The notes below the pieces were generated by a model. That model worked only from the letters and a program-made list of their open reading frames with translations, had not been told where the DNA came from and searched no databases. Of a stretch of 64,000 nt of DNA, positions 29,675 to 36,906 are shown piece after piece. A program made the translations under genes and the position numbers. Numbering within the stretch: position 1 is the first letter of the stretch; every line of letters starts with the position of its first letter. The stretch is from Alphaproteobacteria bacterium (GTDB lineage: Bacteria; Pseudomonadota; Alphaproteobacteria; Micropepsales; Micropepsaceae), in contig JAGWMG010000002.1 of NCBI GenBank assembly GCA_028871795.1, positions 248,001 through 312,000 on the forward strand, given 5' to 3'.

Positions 29675-29740
29675 AAGTTCAGGGAGGAAACGCCCAGGAA
29701 GGGCCGCGGCGTCGCAAAGAGGAAGTCCGCAATACCGCGC
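29645..29740 (-). ncRNA. Candidate trans-acting sRNA with anti-Shine-Dalgarno loops
   Basis: About 95 nt transcribed leftwards. From the predicted 5' end: an outer stem CGCGG/CCGCG with inner pairs and a 13-nt loop carrying CUUCCUCUUU; a second hairpin GCCC-UUCCU-GGGC; an unpaired GUUUCCUCCCUGAACUU; then a terminator. Three UUCCU motifs are exposed, able to pair with GGAGG ribosome sites. The UUUCCUCCCUGAACUUGGCC segment before a strong hairpin recalls, from memory, alphaproteobacterial suhB/MmgR/cuckoo-like sRNAs. MmgR limits PHB build-up in Sinorhizobium; this window has phaR and phaA. Expression is inferred, not shown. Confidence 0.65.
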
Positions 29741-29746
29741 TGCAAC

Positions 29747-29775
29747 AATATGACACCTTAACTGGCCGCGAACAA
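29747..29775 (-). promoter_or_regulatory. Sigma-70-like promoter for the candidate sRNA
   Basis: On the minus strand, TTGTTC (29775-29770) and CATATT (29752-29747) are separated by 17 bases. This would place the start of transcription near 29740. The -10 box is a moderate match. Confidence 0.45.
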
Positions 29776-30052
29776 GCCAGAACACATGTGGACGACAAAA
29801 TATTTTCGTACAAATTTCCTAATATTTCCATGGGTAAGTTACAGTTTGCGCAAGGACTGGACAGTTCCTACCACTTCGTTGTGCAGCGCAAAATGTCAGC
29901 GGTGACGTTGATGGAATATCCATGCTTATAGGGCGATCGCACGCTCGATTCACAAACCTGTCTTCGCACTGCAACAATAGATTTGCGGATTGCGGTTACC
30001 ACCGGCCGTGGGCTGCGTCGGTGCGATTCGGGCGGCGTCATGGAGCCCGTAC

Positions 30053-30964
30053 ATGGCCGAAAGAGCCTGGTCCCCGAACGCATACCTTCGCCCCGGACCG
30101 CTTGCGGCGGAGTACGCCAGACGGCCTCCGGCGCAGGCTTTCCGCCATGGCCGTTCGCCCGCAGTACGCCGCCATCGCACCATTTTCATTTCCGACGTCC
30201 ATCTGGGCACGCACGGCTGCAAAGCGGAGATGTTGAGCGATTTCCTGGCGCGCAACACCTGCGACACGCTCTATCTGGTCGGCGACATCCTCGACGGCTG
30301 GCAGCTCAAGCGCCGCTGGTACTGGAACGACGCCCAGACGCGCGTCGTGGGCGAGATTCTGCGCAAAATCGACGAAGGCGTGCGTGTCGTCTACGTGCCA
30401 GGCAATCACGACGAGTTCCTGCGCGATTACTGCGGCCGCAGCGTCGCCGGTGTCGAGGTGGTGCGTGAAACGATCCACTTGACCGCCGACGGACGCCACC
30501 TGCTCGTTCTGCACGGCGATCAGTTCGACGGCGTCATCGGCTACGCCAAATGGCTGGCCCATGTCGGCGACCGGGCCTACGGCACGGCTCTGGCGCTCAA
30601 CGACCGGCTCCACATCCTGCGCCGCGGCCTCGGCCTGCCCTACTGGTCGCTGTCCGCCTATTTGAAGAGGAAGGTCAAGAACGCGGTCGAATACGTTTCG
30701 CGTTTCGAGGAGGCGGTGGCCCGCACCGCCGCGCCCAAAAGCGTCGACGGCGTGATTTGCGGCCACATCCACCAGGCGGAAATCCGCCGAATCGGCCCCA
30801 TCCTCTATCTCAACGACGGTGACTGGGTTGAAAGCTGCACGGCCCTTGTCGAAGATGCGCGCGGACATCTGGAGATTCTGCGCTGGGCATCCTCTCCTTC
30901 TGCGAGCGAGCTTGCCCGCGCGTCTGCGGGCACCAAAGGTGAAGCTGCGCTTATACCCGCGTAG
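30053..30964 (+). CDS. LpxH-like UDP-2,3-diacylglucosamine diphosphatase
   Basis: This encodes 303 residues from ATG 30053, chosen because GGAG lies seven bases upstream. The dimetal phosphoesterase motifs are all present: FISDVHLGTHG, GDILDGW, YVPGNHDEFL, LVLHGDQFDG and CGHIHQAEI. Length and the HGDQFD and YLNDGDWVESC segments fit the UDP-2,3-diacylglucosamine diphosphatase (LpxH-like) branch, which makes lipid X in lipid A synthesis. Alphaproteobacteria often use LpxI, so this paralogue may act on a related lipid. The next gene, a GT4 transferase, starts 25 bases downstream. Together they suggest envelope glycolipid work. Confidence 0.87.
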   Translation: MAERAWSPNAYLRPGPLAAEYARRPPAQAFRHGRSPAVRRHRTIFISDVHLGTHGCKAEMLSDFLARNTCDTLYLVGDILDGWQLKRRWYWNDAQTRVVGEILRKIDEGVRVVYVPGNHDEFLRDYCGRSVAGVEVVRETIHLTADGRHLLVLHGDQFDGVIGYAKWLAHVGDRAYGTALALNDRLHILRRGLGLPYWSLSAYLKRKVKNAVEYVSRFEEAVARTAAPKSVDGVICGHIHQAEIRRIGPILYLNDGDWVESCTALVEDARGHLEILRWASSPSASELARASAGTKGEAALIPA

Positions 30965-30989
30965 GATTCGTCGTCGCCGACACGGTGCG

Positions 30990-32033
30990 ATGCCGGCTGG
31001 CATCGGGACCGGCGAAGGCCTCAGCCTCAAAGTCCTGATCGTCACCGACGCCTGGGCGCCCCAGGTCAACGGCGTCGTGCGCACGCTCGAAATCCTCGGG
31101 CAGGATTTGCGCGCGCTTGGGCACGAAGTGCGCTACGCCACCCCGCAGGGCCGCTTTACGCTGCCCTTGCCGACCTATTCGGAAATCAGGCTGGCGATCT
31201 TTCCCCGCGGAGATCTGGAACGCGAGATCCGCGAATACGCCCCCGACGCGATCCATATCGCCACGGAAGGGACGCTGGGCATGTCCGCGCGCGCCCTCTG
31301 CCTGAAATACCACATCCCCTTCACCACCTCGTTCCACACCCGCTTTCCCGAGTATGTCCGGGCGCGTTTCCCCTTTATCGGCGAAGAGCCGGTTTACCGG
31401 TTCCTGCGCTGGTTCCATCAGCCCGCGACCGCGATGATGGTGGCGACCCCTTCGCTCAAGCGCGAACTCGAGAGCCGCGGCTTCCGCAATGCGCGCATCT
31501 GGTCGCGCGGCGTCGACACGGATCAGTTCCGGCCGCTTCCCGGCGCGGCACTGCCTTTCCCGAAACCGATCTGGCTTTACGTCGGCCGCGTCGCAGTCGA
31601 GAAGAACATCGAGGCGTTCCTCAAGCTGAAGCTGGACGGCACCAAGGTCGTGGTGGGAGACGGGCCGGCCAGGCCGACGCTGGAGCGCGCCTATCCGGCC
31701 GCGAGATTCCTCGGACAGAAGACCGGCGAAGCGCTGGTGAGCGCCTATGCGGCCAGCGACGTTTTCGTCTTCCCGAGCCGCACCGACACCTTCGGGCTGG
31801 TGATTCTGGAGGCCCTGGCCTGCGGCACGCCGGTGGCGGCTTATCCGGTGCAGGGACCGAAGGACGTGATCGACGGCGCCACCGTCGCGGCGCTGGACGA
31901 CGATTTGGAGAGGGCTTGCCGCGAAGCGCTCGCAATCCCGCGCGAGGCCGCCAGATCGTTCGCCGTCAGCCGGTCGTGGCGGTTCTGCACCCAGCAATTC
32001 CTTTCCAATTTGGCGGTCGAGAGCGAAGTGTAG
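30990..32033 (+). CDS. GT4 family glycosyltransferase (mannosyl/sulfoquinovosyl-like)
   Basis: This encodes 347 residues from ATG 30990. The GT-B fold is clear: KVLIVTDAWAPQVNGVVRTLE at the N-terminus, then TSFHTRFPEYV, WSRGVDTDQFRP, YVGRVAVEKNIEAFL and the donor-binding VFPSRTDTFGLVILEALACGTPVAAYPVQGPKDVI. The VNGVVRT and SRTDTFGL motifs place it with transferases that add hexoses to diacylglycerol or phosphatidylinositol lipids (SqdX/MgtA-like). Probably peripheral on the cytoplasmic membrane. The frame is open upstream into the LpxH-like gene but that part has no family resemblance. Confidence 0.88.
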   Translation: MPAGIGTGEGLSLKVLIVTDAWAPQVNGVVRTLEILGQDLRALGHEVRYATPQGRFTLPLPTYSEIRLAIFPRGDLEREIREYAPDAIHIATEGTLGMSARALCLKYHIPFTTSFHTRFPEYVRARFPFIGEEPVYRFLRWFHQPATAMMVATPSLKRELESRGFRNARIWSRGVDTDQFRPLPGAALPFPKPIWLYVGRVAVEKNIEAFLKLKLDGTKVVVGDGPARPTLERAYPAARFLGQKTGEALVSAYAASDVFVFPSRTDTFGLVILEALACGTPVAAYPVQGPKDVIDGATVAALDDDLERACREALAIPREAARSFAVSRSWRFCTQQFLSNLAVESEV

Positions 32034-32103
32034 GGGAGCCCTCTCACAAATCTCCAAAATGCGTTAGATAGTAGCCGGTTGCCTCACCGCTTCGCCGGGT
32101 CCG

Positions 32104-33702
32104 ATGTCCTCAGCCAATGCCCATGTGCAGGCTCCGCGCTTGGCGCCGCGCGAGCTGGCCTTTCTCGGTCTCTCCATCCTCGTGTGGACGGGGTATGTCG
32201 TGTGGCTCGGCAAGGACACGTCCTGGGACTTCCGCAACTACCATTGGTACATCCCCTATGCCTTCCTCAACGGGCGCATGGACATCGACATCGCCGTCGC
32301 CCACCAGGCCAGCTATTACAACCCGTTCGTCGACATTCCGTTCTATTGGCTGGCCACCCACACGACATCGTGGTTCGCAATCGCAGTGCTCGGCCTGTTC
32401 CAGGCCGCCAACGTCGTCCCGATCTACCTCATGGCGCGCCACAGCCTGCGCCACGCGGAATCCGCACTGGGATCGGCGGCAATCGCGATCTTCGCCATGA
32501 CCGGGGGGCTGACCCTCAGCCTCTACGGCACGCATTATTACGACAACGTGCTGAGCGTGTTCACGCTCGGCAGTCTTGCCATTCTGGTGGTGAAGCGCGA
32601 GGAGCTGGCGCACGGCGCGCTCAAGAACACCGCCCTTTGGTGCGCACTCGGCGGGCTGCTGACCGGCGGCGCGGCGGGTCTGAAGCTTCCCGAGGCGCCG
32701 TTCGCCATGGGCTTCGCCGCGGCGCTGATCGCCATTGGCGGTGACCGCAAACACCTGTTCACGCGGCTTGGGGCCGGTGCGCTCGGGGGACTGGCCGGCT
32801 TCCTGTTGTGTGCCGGCTTCTGGATGTGGCGGATGGAGGAGATCACCGGCAATCCTCTGTTCCCCTATTTCAACCAGGTCTTCCATTCGCCCCTGGCGCT
32901 CAATTTGCCCTATCGCGACATGCGCTTCATCCCCACCGATTTCTGGACGGCGGCGGCTTTCCCGATCCTGTTCTCGATCGACTGGCGGGTTGCCGACGAT
33001 CTTGCCTACAGCGACATCCGTGTGGGGCTCGCCTACGTCGTCGTCATTGCGGCGCTGATCCTGTGGACTTTGGGACGCCGTTCGAAGGAACCGCTGGCCG
33101 ACCCGGCGGCGGCGCGCATCGTCTTTGCCTTCGCCGCCGTATCCTACCTGTTTTGGCTCAAGCTCTTCGCGATCTACCGCTACATCCTGCAGCTTGAGAT
33201 GATCGCGCCTTTGATCATCGTTCTGGGCGTCGGCCTGCTCCCTCTGCCGCGCCGCACGCAGCTGATCGCCGTCGGCGCCTTGTTCTTCCTTGCCATGCTC
33301 TTCACCCGCGGCGCCCAGCTCGATCACGCCCCGCTCGGCGATCCTTACATCGCCGCCGATCTTCCCGAGATCGCCGATCCGGCGCGAACCATGGTGGTGA
33401 TGACGGGGGACGCGCCGCTCGGCTTCATCGCGCCGTCGCTGCCGCCCCAGGTGCCGGTGCTGCGCATCGACGGCTGGATGATGCAGCCGGAGGACGGCAC
33501 GCTCTTGACCCGCGAGATGAAGGCGCGCGTCGCCGCCCACAGGGGGCCGCTGTTCCTCATCACCGATGCCTACGACATGGGCCGCGCCAGCGCCGCGGCC
33601 CTCGATTACGGCTTGGCCATCGATTGGTTGAAATGCCGGATGTTCGACACCAACCTCACGGGCGCCTATCAATGGTGCCCGCTCGTGAGACGCAGCCGAT
33701 GA
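32104..33702 (+). CDS. Multi-pass GT-C type glycosyltransferase-like membrane protein
   Basis: This encodes 532 residues with about ten hydrophobic segments and large periplasmic loops. After the first helix comes GKDTSWDFRNYHWYIPYAF, with the acidic and aromatic pattern of GT-C enzymes (here D-F-R-N-Y-H in place of DxD). The C-terminal 130 residues are soluble, with VVMTGDAPLGFIAP and LFLITDAYDMGRAS. Such proteins move sugars from a polyprenyl-phosphate carrier to a periplasmic acceptor. The closest known group (GT87/GT39-like) cannot be told. It overlaps the GT2 gene by ATGA, so the two are translationally coupled. Confidence 0.75.
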   Translation: MSSANAHVQAPRLAPRELAFLGLSILVWTGYVVWLGKDTSWDFRNYHWYIPYAFLNGRMDIDIAVAHQASYYNPFVDIPFYWLATHTTSWFAIAVLGLFQAANVVPIYLMARHSLRHAESALGSAAIAIFAMTGGLTLSLYGTHYYDNVLSVFTLGSLAILVVKREELAHGALKNTALWCALGGLLTGGAAGLKLPEAPFAMGFAAALIAIGGDRKHLFTRLGAGALGGLAGFLLCAGFWMWRMEEITGNPLFPYFNQVFHSPLALNLPYRDMRFIPTDFWTAAAFPILFSIDWRVADDLAYSDIRVGLAYVVVIAALILWTLGRRSKEPLADPAAARIVFAFAAVSYLFWLKLFAIYRYILQLEMIAPLIIVLGVGLLPLPRRTQLIAVGALFFLAMLFTRGAQLDHAPLGDPYIAADLPEIADPARTMVVMTGDAPLGFIAPSLPPQVPVLRIDGWMMQPEDGTLLTREMKARVAAHRGPLFLITDAYDMGRASAAALDYGLAIDWLKCRMFDTNLTGAYQWCPLVRRSR

Positions 33703-34643
33703 ATCAACCCGAACCGAGAATCGCGGTTCTCGTTCCCTGTTATAACGAGGAAGCGGCCATCGCCACGGTGGTGCGCGATTTCCGCGCCGCCCTGCCCGGC
33801 GCCGCGATCTACGTCTACGACAACAATTCCCGCGACGCGACTGCGGCGCGCGCGAAAGAGGCCGGCGCGGTCGTCCGCAGCGAGATGCTGCAGGGCAAGG
33901 GCAATGTGGTGCGCCGCATGTTCGCCGACATCGAGGCCGACGTGTATGTCATGGTTGACGGCGACGACACCTACGACGCCGGCGCTGCGCCGATGCTGAT
34001 CGCGAGACTGATCGACAACGGGCTGGACATCGTGTCCGGCAAGCGCGAAGCCACAGCCGTGGCGGCCTATCGTCCCGGCCATGTGCTGGGCAACCGCCTG
34101 CTGACGGGACTGACCGGCCTGATGTTCGCCGTCAAGCTGGCGGACATGCTGACCGGCTACCGCATCATGTCGCGGCGCTTCGTGAAGTCGTTTCCGTCCG
34201 CCGTCGAAGGCTTCGGCATCGAGACCGAACTCACCGTCCATGCCGTGCGCCTGAAGCTGCCGATGGCCGAAGTGCCGACGCACTACAAGGAGCGCCCCGC
34301 CGGTTCCGCCAGCAAGCTTAACACTTGGCGCGACGGCATCCGCATCCTGCTGACGATCGCCGGCCTGATGCGCCGGGAGCGGCCGCTGATCTTCTTCGGC
34401 TCCATTTTCATCTTCTTCGCGCTGTTCTCGTTCGCCATCGGTATCCCGGTGGTGATCGAGTATTTTCAGACGGGCCTGGTGCCGCGCCTGCCCACCGCCG
34501 TGCTGGTCACCGGCATGATGATGCTGGCGTTTCTCTCGCTGTTCACGGGCCTCATCCTCGACACCGTCACGCGCGGACGCTGGGAGGTCAAGCGCCTGAG
34601 ATATCTGGCGCTCCCCGGGCCGCAGGATTTGAAGAAGCCGTGA
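33699..34643 (+). CDS. GT2 polyprenyl-phosphate glycosyltransferase
   Basis: This encodes 314 residues from ATG 33699, which overlaps the previous stop (ATGA). The GT-A motifs are VLVPCYNEEAAIATVV at the N-terminus and the metal-binding VDGDDTYDAGAA, followed by TGYRIMSRRF and RPAGSASKLNTWRDG. Two C-terminal membrane helices (FFGSIFIFFALFSFAIGIPV and VLVTGMMMLAFLSLFTGLIL) anchor it. This layout fits enzymes making Und-P- or Dol-P-linked hexoses (GtrB/DPM1-like). It would supply the GT-C neighbour with lipid-linked sugar, and the GtrA gene right after would flip it. Confidence 0.92.
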   Translation: MNQPEPRIAVLVPCYNEEAAIATVVRDFRAALPGAAIYVYDNNSRDATAARAKEAGAVVRSEMLQGKGNVVRRMFADIEADVYVMVDGDDTYDAGAAPMLIARLIDNGLDIVSGKREATAVAAYRPGHVLGNRLLTGLTGLMFAVKLADMLTGYRIMSRRFVKSFPSAVEGFGIETELTVHAVRLKLPMAEVPTHYKERPAGSASKLNTWRDGIRILLTIAGLMRRERPLIFFGSIFIFFALFSFAIGIPVVIEYFQTGLVPRLPTAVLVTGMMMLAFLSLFTGLILDTVTRGRWEVKRLRYLALPGPQDLKKP

Positions 34644-35062
34644 AGGAAATTCTCAAGCGGCTGTCCGCTTCGCGCTTCGTACGCTTCGCCGTCGTCGGCG
34701 GCGCCGGCTATTTCGTCGACCTCGCGATCCTTCTGTTGATGGTGAAGGCGATCGGCATCGATCCCTACTCGGGGCGGCTGGCGTCGTTCATGGGCGCCGT
34801 GACGTTCACATGGTGGGGCAACCGCACGCTCACCTTCGCCGAACATAGCGCTACCGGCGCGTGCGCCATTGCCATGGAATGGTTGAAATTCTTCGGTGCG
34901 AATTCCGTTGGCGCCGTTGTCAATCTGGGACTCTACACGGCGCTCATTACCTTTGCGGCCTATCCCTTCAGCAACATCTTCGTCGCCCAGCCCATCGGCA
35001 TTATTGCCGGTCTGGTCTTCAATTTCACCCTATCCAAGAAATTCGTGTTTCGAATCGAATAA
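34640..35062 (+). CDS. GtrA family flippase-like protein
   Basis: This encodes 140 residues from GTG 34640, overlapping the previous stop by GTGA. It has four membrane helices: FAVVGGAGYFVDLAILLLM, ASFMGAVTFTWWGNRTLTF, WLKFFGANSVGAVVNLGLYTALI and GIIAGLVFNFTLSKKFVF. The VGxxGxxxDxxxL opening and the closing NFxxSKxFVF are GtrA signatures. GtrA proteins are thought to move Und-P-glucose-like lipids across the inner membrane. It completes a GT-C, GT2 and GtrA set in one operon. The gene ends 3 bases before the convergent modC stop. Confidence 0.93.
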   Translation: MKEILKRLSASRFVRFAVVGGAGYFVDLAILLLMVKAIGIDPYSGRLASFMGAVTFTWWGNRTLTFAEHSATGACAIAMEWLKFFGANSVGAVVNLGLYTALITFAAYPFSNIFVAQPIGIIAGLVFNFTLSKKFVFRIE

Positions 35063-35065
35063 TGA

Positions 35066-36136
35066 TCACCCCGCTTCGCGCTCCACCGTCACGCTCTTGA
35101 CGATGGCGAAAGCCGCGACACCCGGCTCCAGGCCCAGCCGCGCGCGCGAGGCGTTCGTGATCCGTGCCACCAGCCTTGTGGCGCCGCACAGAAGCTGAAC
35201 ATCGGCCTGATCGCCGTTTGCCCGCACGGCGTGCACGACGCAGGGCAGCACATTGTTGGCGCTGATGGCACGGGGCTCCTCGCGTGCCAGCATGATGTCC
35301 TCGGCCCTCAGCCGCACGCGCAACCGCGCGCCCAGCGGCCGCTTGAGTCTGGCCACCGCCAGCGTGCCGCCGTCGAAGGCAAGCAGACTCAACCCGTCCG
35401 CGCGCTGCTCTGCGAAAGTGGCTTCGAACACCGCGCCCAGCGGCGGCGCGCCGGCGATGGCATCGACGTCCGTCAGCAGATCGAACGCCGCCCCTTGCGC
35501 CGCGACACGCCCTTCCTTCAGCACGACGATCTCGTCGGCCAGCCGCGCCACCTCCTCGACCGAATGGCTGACATAGAGCATGGGCAGCCTCCTCTCGCGC
35601 GCGAGTTTCTCCAGGTAGGGCAGGATTTCCTCGCGCCGGGCGGCGTCGAGCGAGGCCAGCGGCTCGTCCAGGAGCAGCATGTCGGGCGAAGCCAGCAGCG
35701 CGCGGCCCAGCGCCACGCGGCTCTTCTCGCCGCCGGAAAGTCCCTGCGGATGGCGCGCAAGCAAGTTCCCCAGCCCCAGCAGATCCACGACATGGGAAAC
35801 CGTCACCGGATCGGCTTTGTCCTTCGCCCGCCGCCAGCCGAACAGGAGGTTGTTCTTGACGTTCATGTGCGGGAACAGCCGGCTGTCCTGGAACACGACC
35901 GCCGTGCGCCGCGCCTGCGCCGGAACGGACAACCGCGCCGAAGTGTCGAGCAGCACGCGCCCGTTCACGGCGATGCGCCCTTCCTGCGGCCGCAACAGCC
36001 CGGCGATCGCGCTCACGATGCTGGTCTTGCCGGCGCCGGAGGGGCCGAACAACGCCGTCACCCCGCCCCGCGCTTCGAACGCCACGTCCAGCATAAAGGC
36101 GCCGCGGCGGTGGCGCAGAGAGACCTCGACGCTCAT
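35066..36136 (-). CDS. modC: Molybdate ABC transporter ATP-binding protein
   Basis: This encodes 356 residues from ATG 36136. Walker A is GPSGAGKTS (31-39), the signature is GLSGGEKSRVALGRALL, and Walker B is MLLLDEPLASLD. The C-terminal quarter is a MOP/TOBE domain (RLRAEDIMLAREEPRAISANN, then VKSVTVE), which binds oxyanion and separates ModC from other ABC ATPases. It powers molybdate import with ModB. Its start overlaps the modB stop (ATGA), so the two are coupled. No modA or modE is adjacent. Confidence 0.94.
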   Translation of the reverse strand: MSVEVSLRHRRGAFMLDVAFEARGGVTALFGPSGAGKTSIVSAIAGLLRPQEGRIAVNGRVLLDTSARLSVPAQARRTAVVFQDSRLFPHMNVKNNLLFGWRRAKDKADPVTVSHVVDLLGLGNLLARHPQGLSGGEKSRVALGRALLASPDMLLLDEPLASLDAARREEILPYLEKLARERRLPMLYVSHSVEEVARLADEIVVLKEGRVAAQGAAFDLLTDVDAIAGAPPLGAVFEATFAEQRADGLSLLAFDGGTLAVARLKRPLGARLRVRLRAEDIMLAREEPRAISANNVLPCVVHAVRANGDQADVQLLCGATRLVARITNASRARLGLEPGVAAFAIVKSVTVEREAG

Positions 36137-36816
36137 CGCCACGCCCTGCGCGCCGCAAACTCGCCCGCGGTCATAAACAAAAGCGCCAGCAGGACGGAGA
36201 GCCCGCAAAGCCGTGCTGCCTCCGCTTCGCCGCCGGGAATCTGCAGCGCCGCGTAAATGGCCAGCGGCAAAGTCTGGGTCTGGCCCGGAATGTTGGAAAC
36301 GAAGGTGATGATGGCTCCAAATTCGCCGAGGCTGGCGGCGAACGCCGTGATCGCTCCGCTAACGATGCCGGGCAGCGCCAGCGGCAGGGTGAGGTTTGCC
36401 AGCCGGTCGAGCGCGCCTGCGCCCAGCGTCCGTGCGGCCTCGGCGAGCCTGGCGTCGCTGCCTTCCAGGGCGAGGCGGATGGCACGCACCTGCAGGGGAA
36501 AGGTGATGAGAGCGCTCGCCAGCGCCGCTCCGGTCCAACTGAAGACCAAGCGGATGCCCAGGTGTGCCAGCAGCCAGCCGCCGACCGGGCCGCGCGACCC
36601 AAACGCCATCAGCAGCAGGAAACCGACTGCCACCGGAGGCAGCACCAGCGGCAGATGGACCAAGCCGTTCACAAGGGCTTTGGCGGGAAACCGCACGCGC
36701 GCCAGGAACAGTGCTGTAATGAATGCGAAAGGTAATGCACAGAAAACAGCCACCCCGGAGACACGCAGGGATAGCAGAAGCGCTTGGCTTTCCGCCGGTG
36801 ACAGAATCTCGTTCAT
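36133..36816 (-). CDS. modB: Molybdate ABC transporter permease
   Basis: This encodes 227 residues, the usual ModB length, with five membrane helices. The ABC-permease EAA loop reads EAARTLGAGALDRLANLTLPLALPGI. VHLPLVLPPVAVGFLLL and ASLGEFGAIITFVSNIPGQTQTLPLAIY are ModB-typical. It forms the channel for molybdate with ModC. The gene begins 90 bases from a divergent secreted-protein gene and no periplasmic binding protein precedes it, so modA must be elsewhere in the genome or absent. Confidence 0.94.
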   Translation of the reverse strand: MNEILSPAESQALLLSLRVSGVAVFCALPFAFITALFLARVRFPAKALVNGLVHLPLVLPPVAVGFLLLMAFGSRGPVGGWLLAHLGIRLVFSWTGAALASALITFPLQVRAIRLALEGSDARLAEAARTLGAGALDRLANLTLPLALPGIVSGAITAFAASLGEFGAIITFVSNIPGQTQTLPLAIYAALQIPGGEAEAARLCGLSVLLALLFMTAGEFAARRAWR

Positions 36817-36906
36817 CGCCGCAAGATTATGGCGGACGGCCCGGCTCCGCCATAAGCCGTGAGCACGACGCTTGACCCGTCGTCTTCAGGGTTTACCGTT
36901 CGGGGC

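Larger units (their letters stand above)
29608..30052. other. 445-base intergenic region holding a candidate sRNA
   Basis: No protein gene fits here. The region contains a minus-strand promoter, RNA and terminator (listed separately) and an AT-rich stretch at about 29780-29840 that could hold the promoter of the downstream LpxH-like gene on the plus strand. I see no other confident element. The downstream gene has a GGAG site at 30042-30045. Confidence 0.6.
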
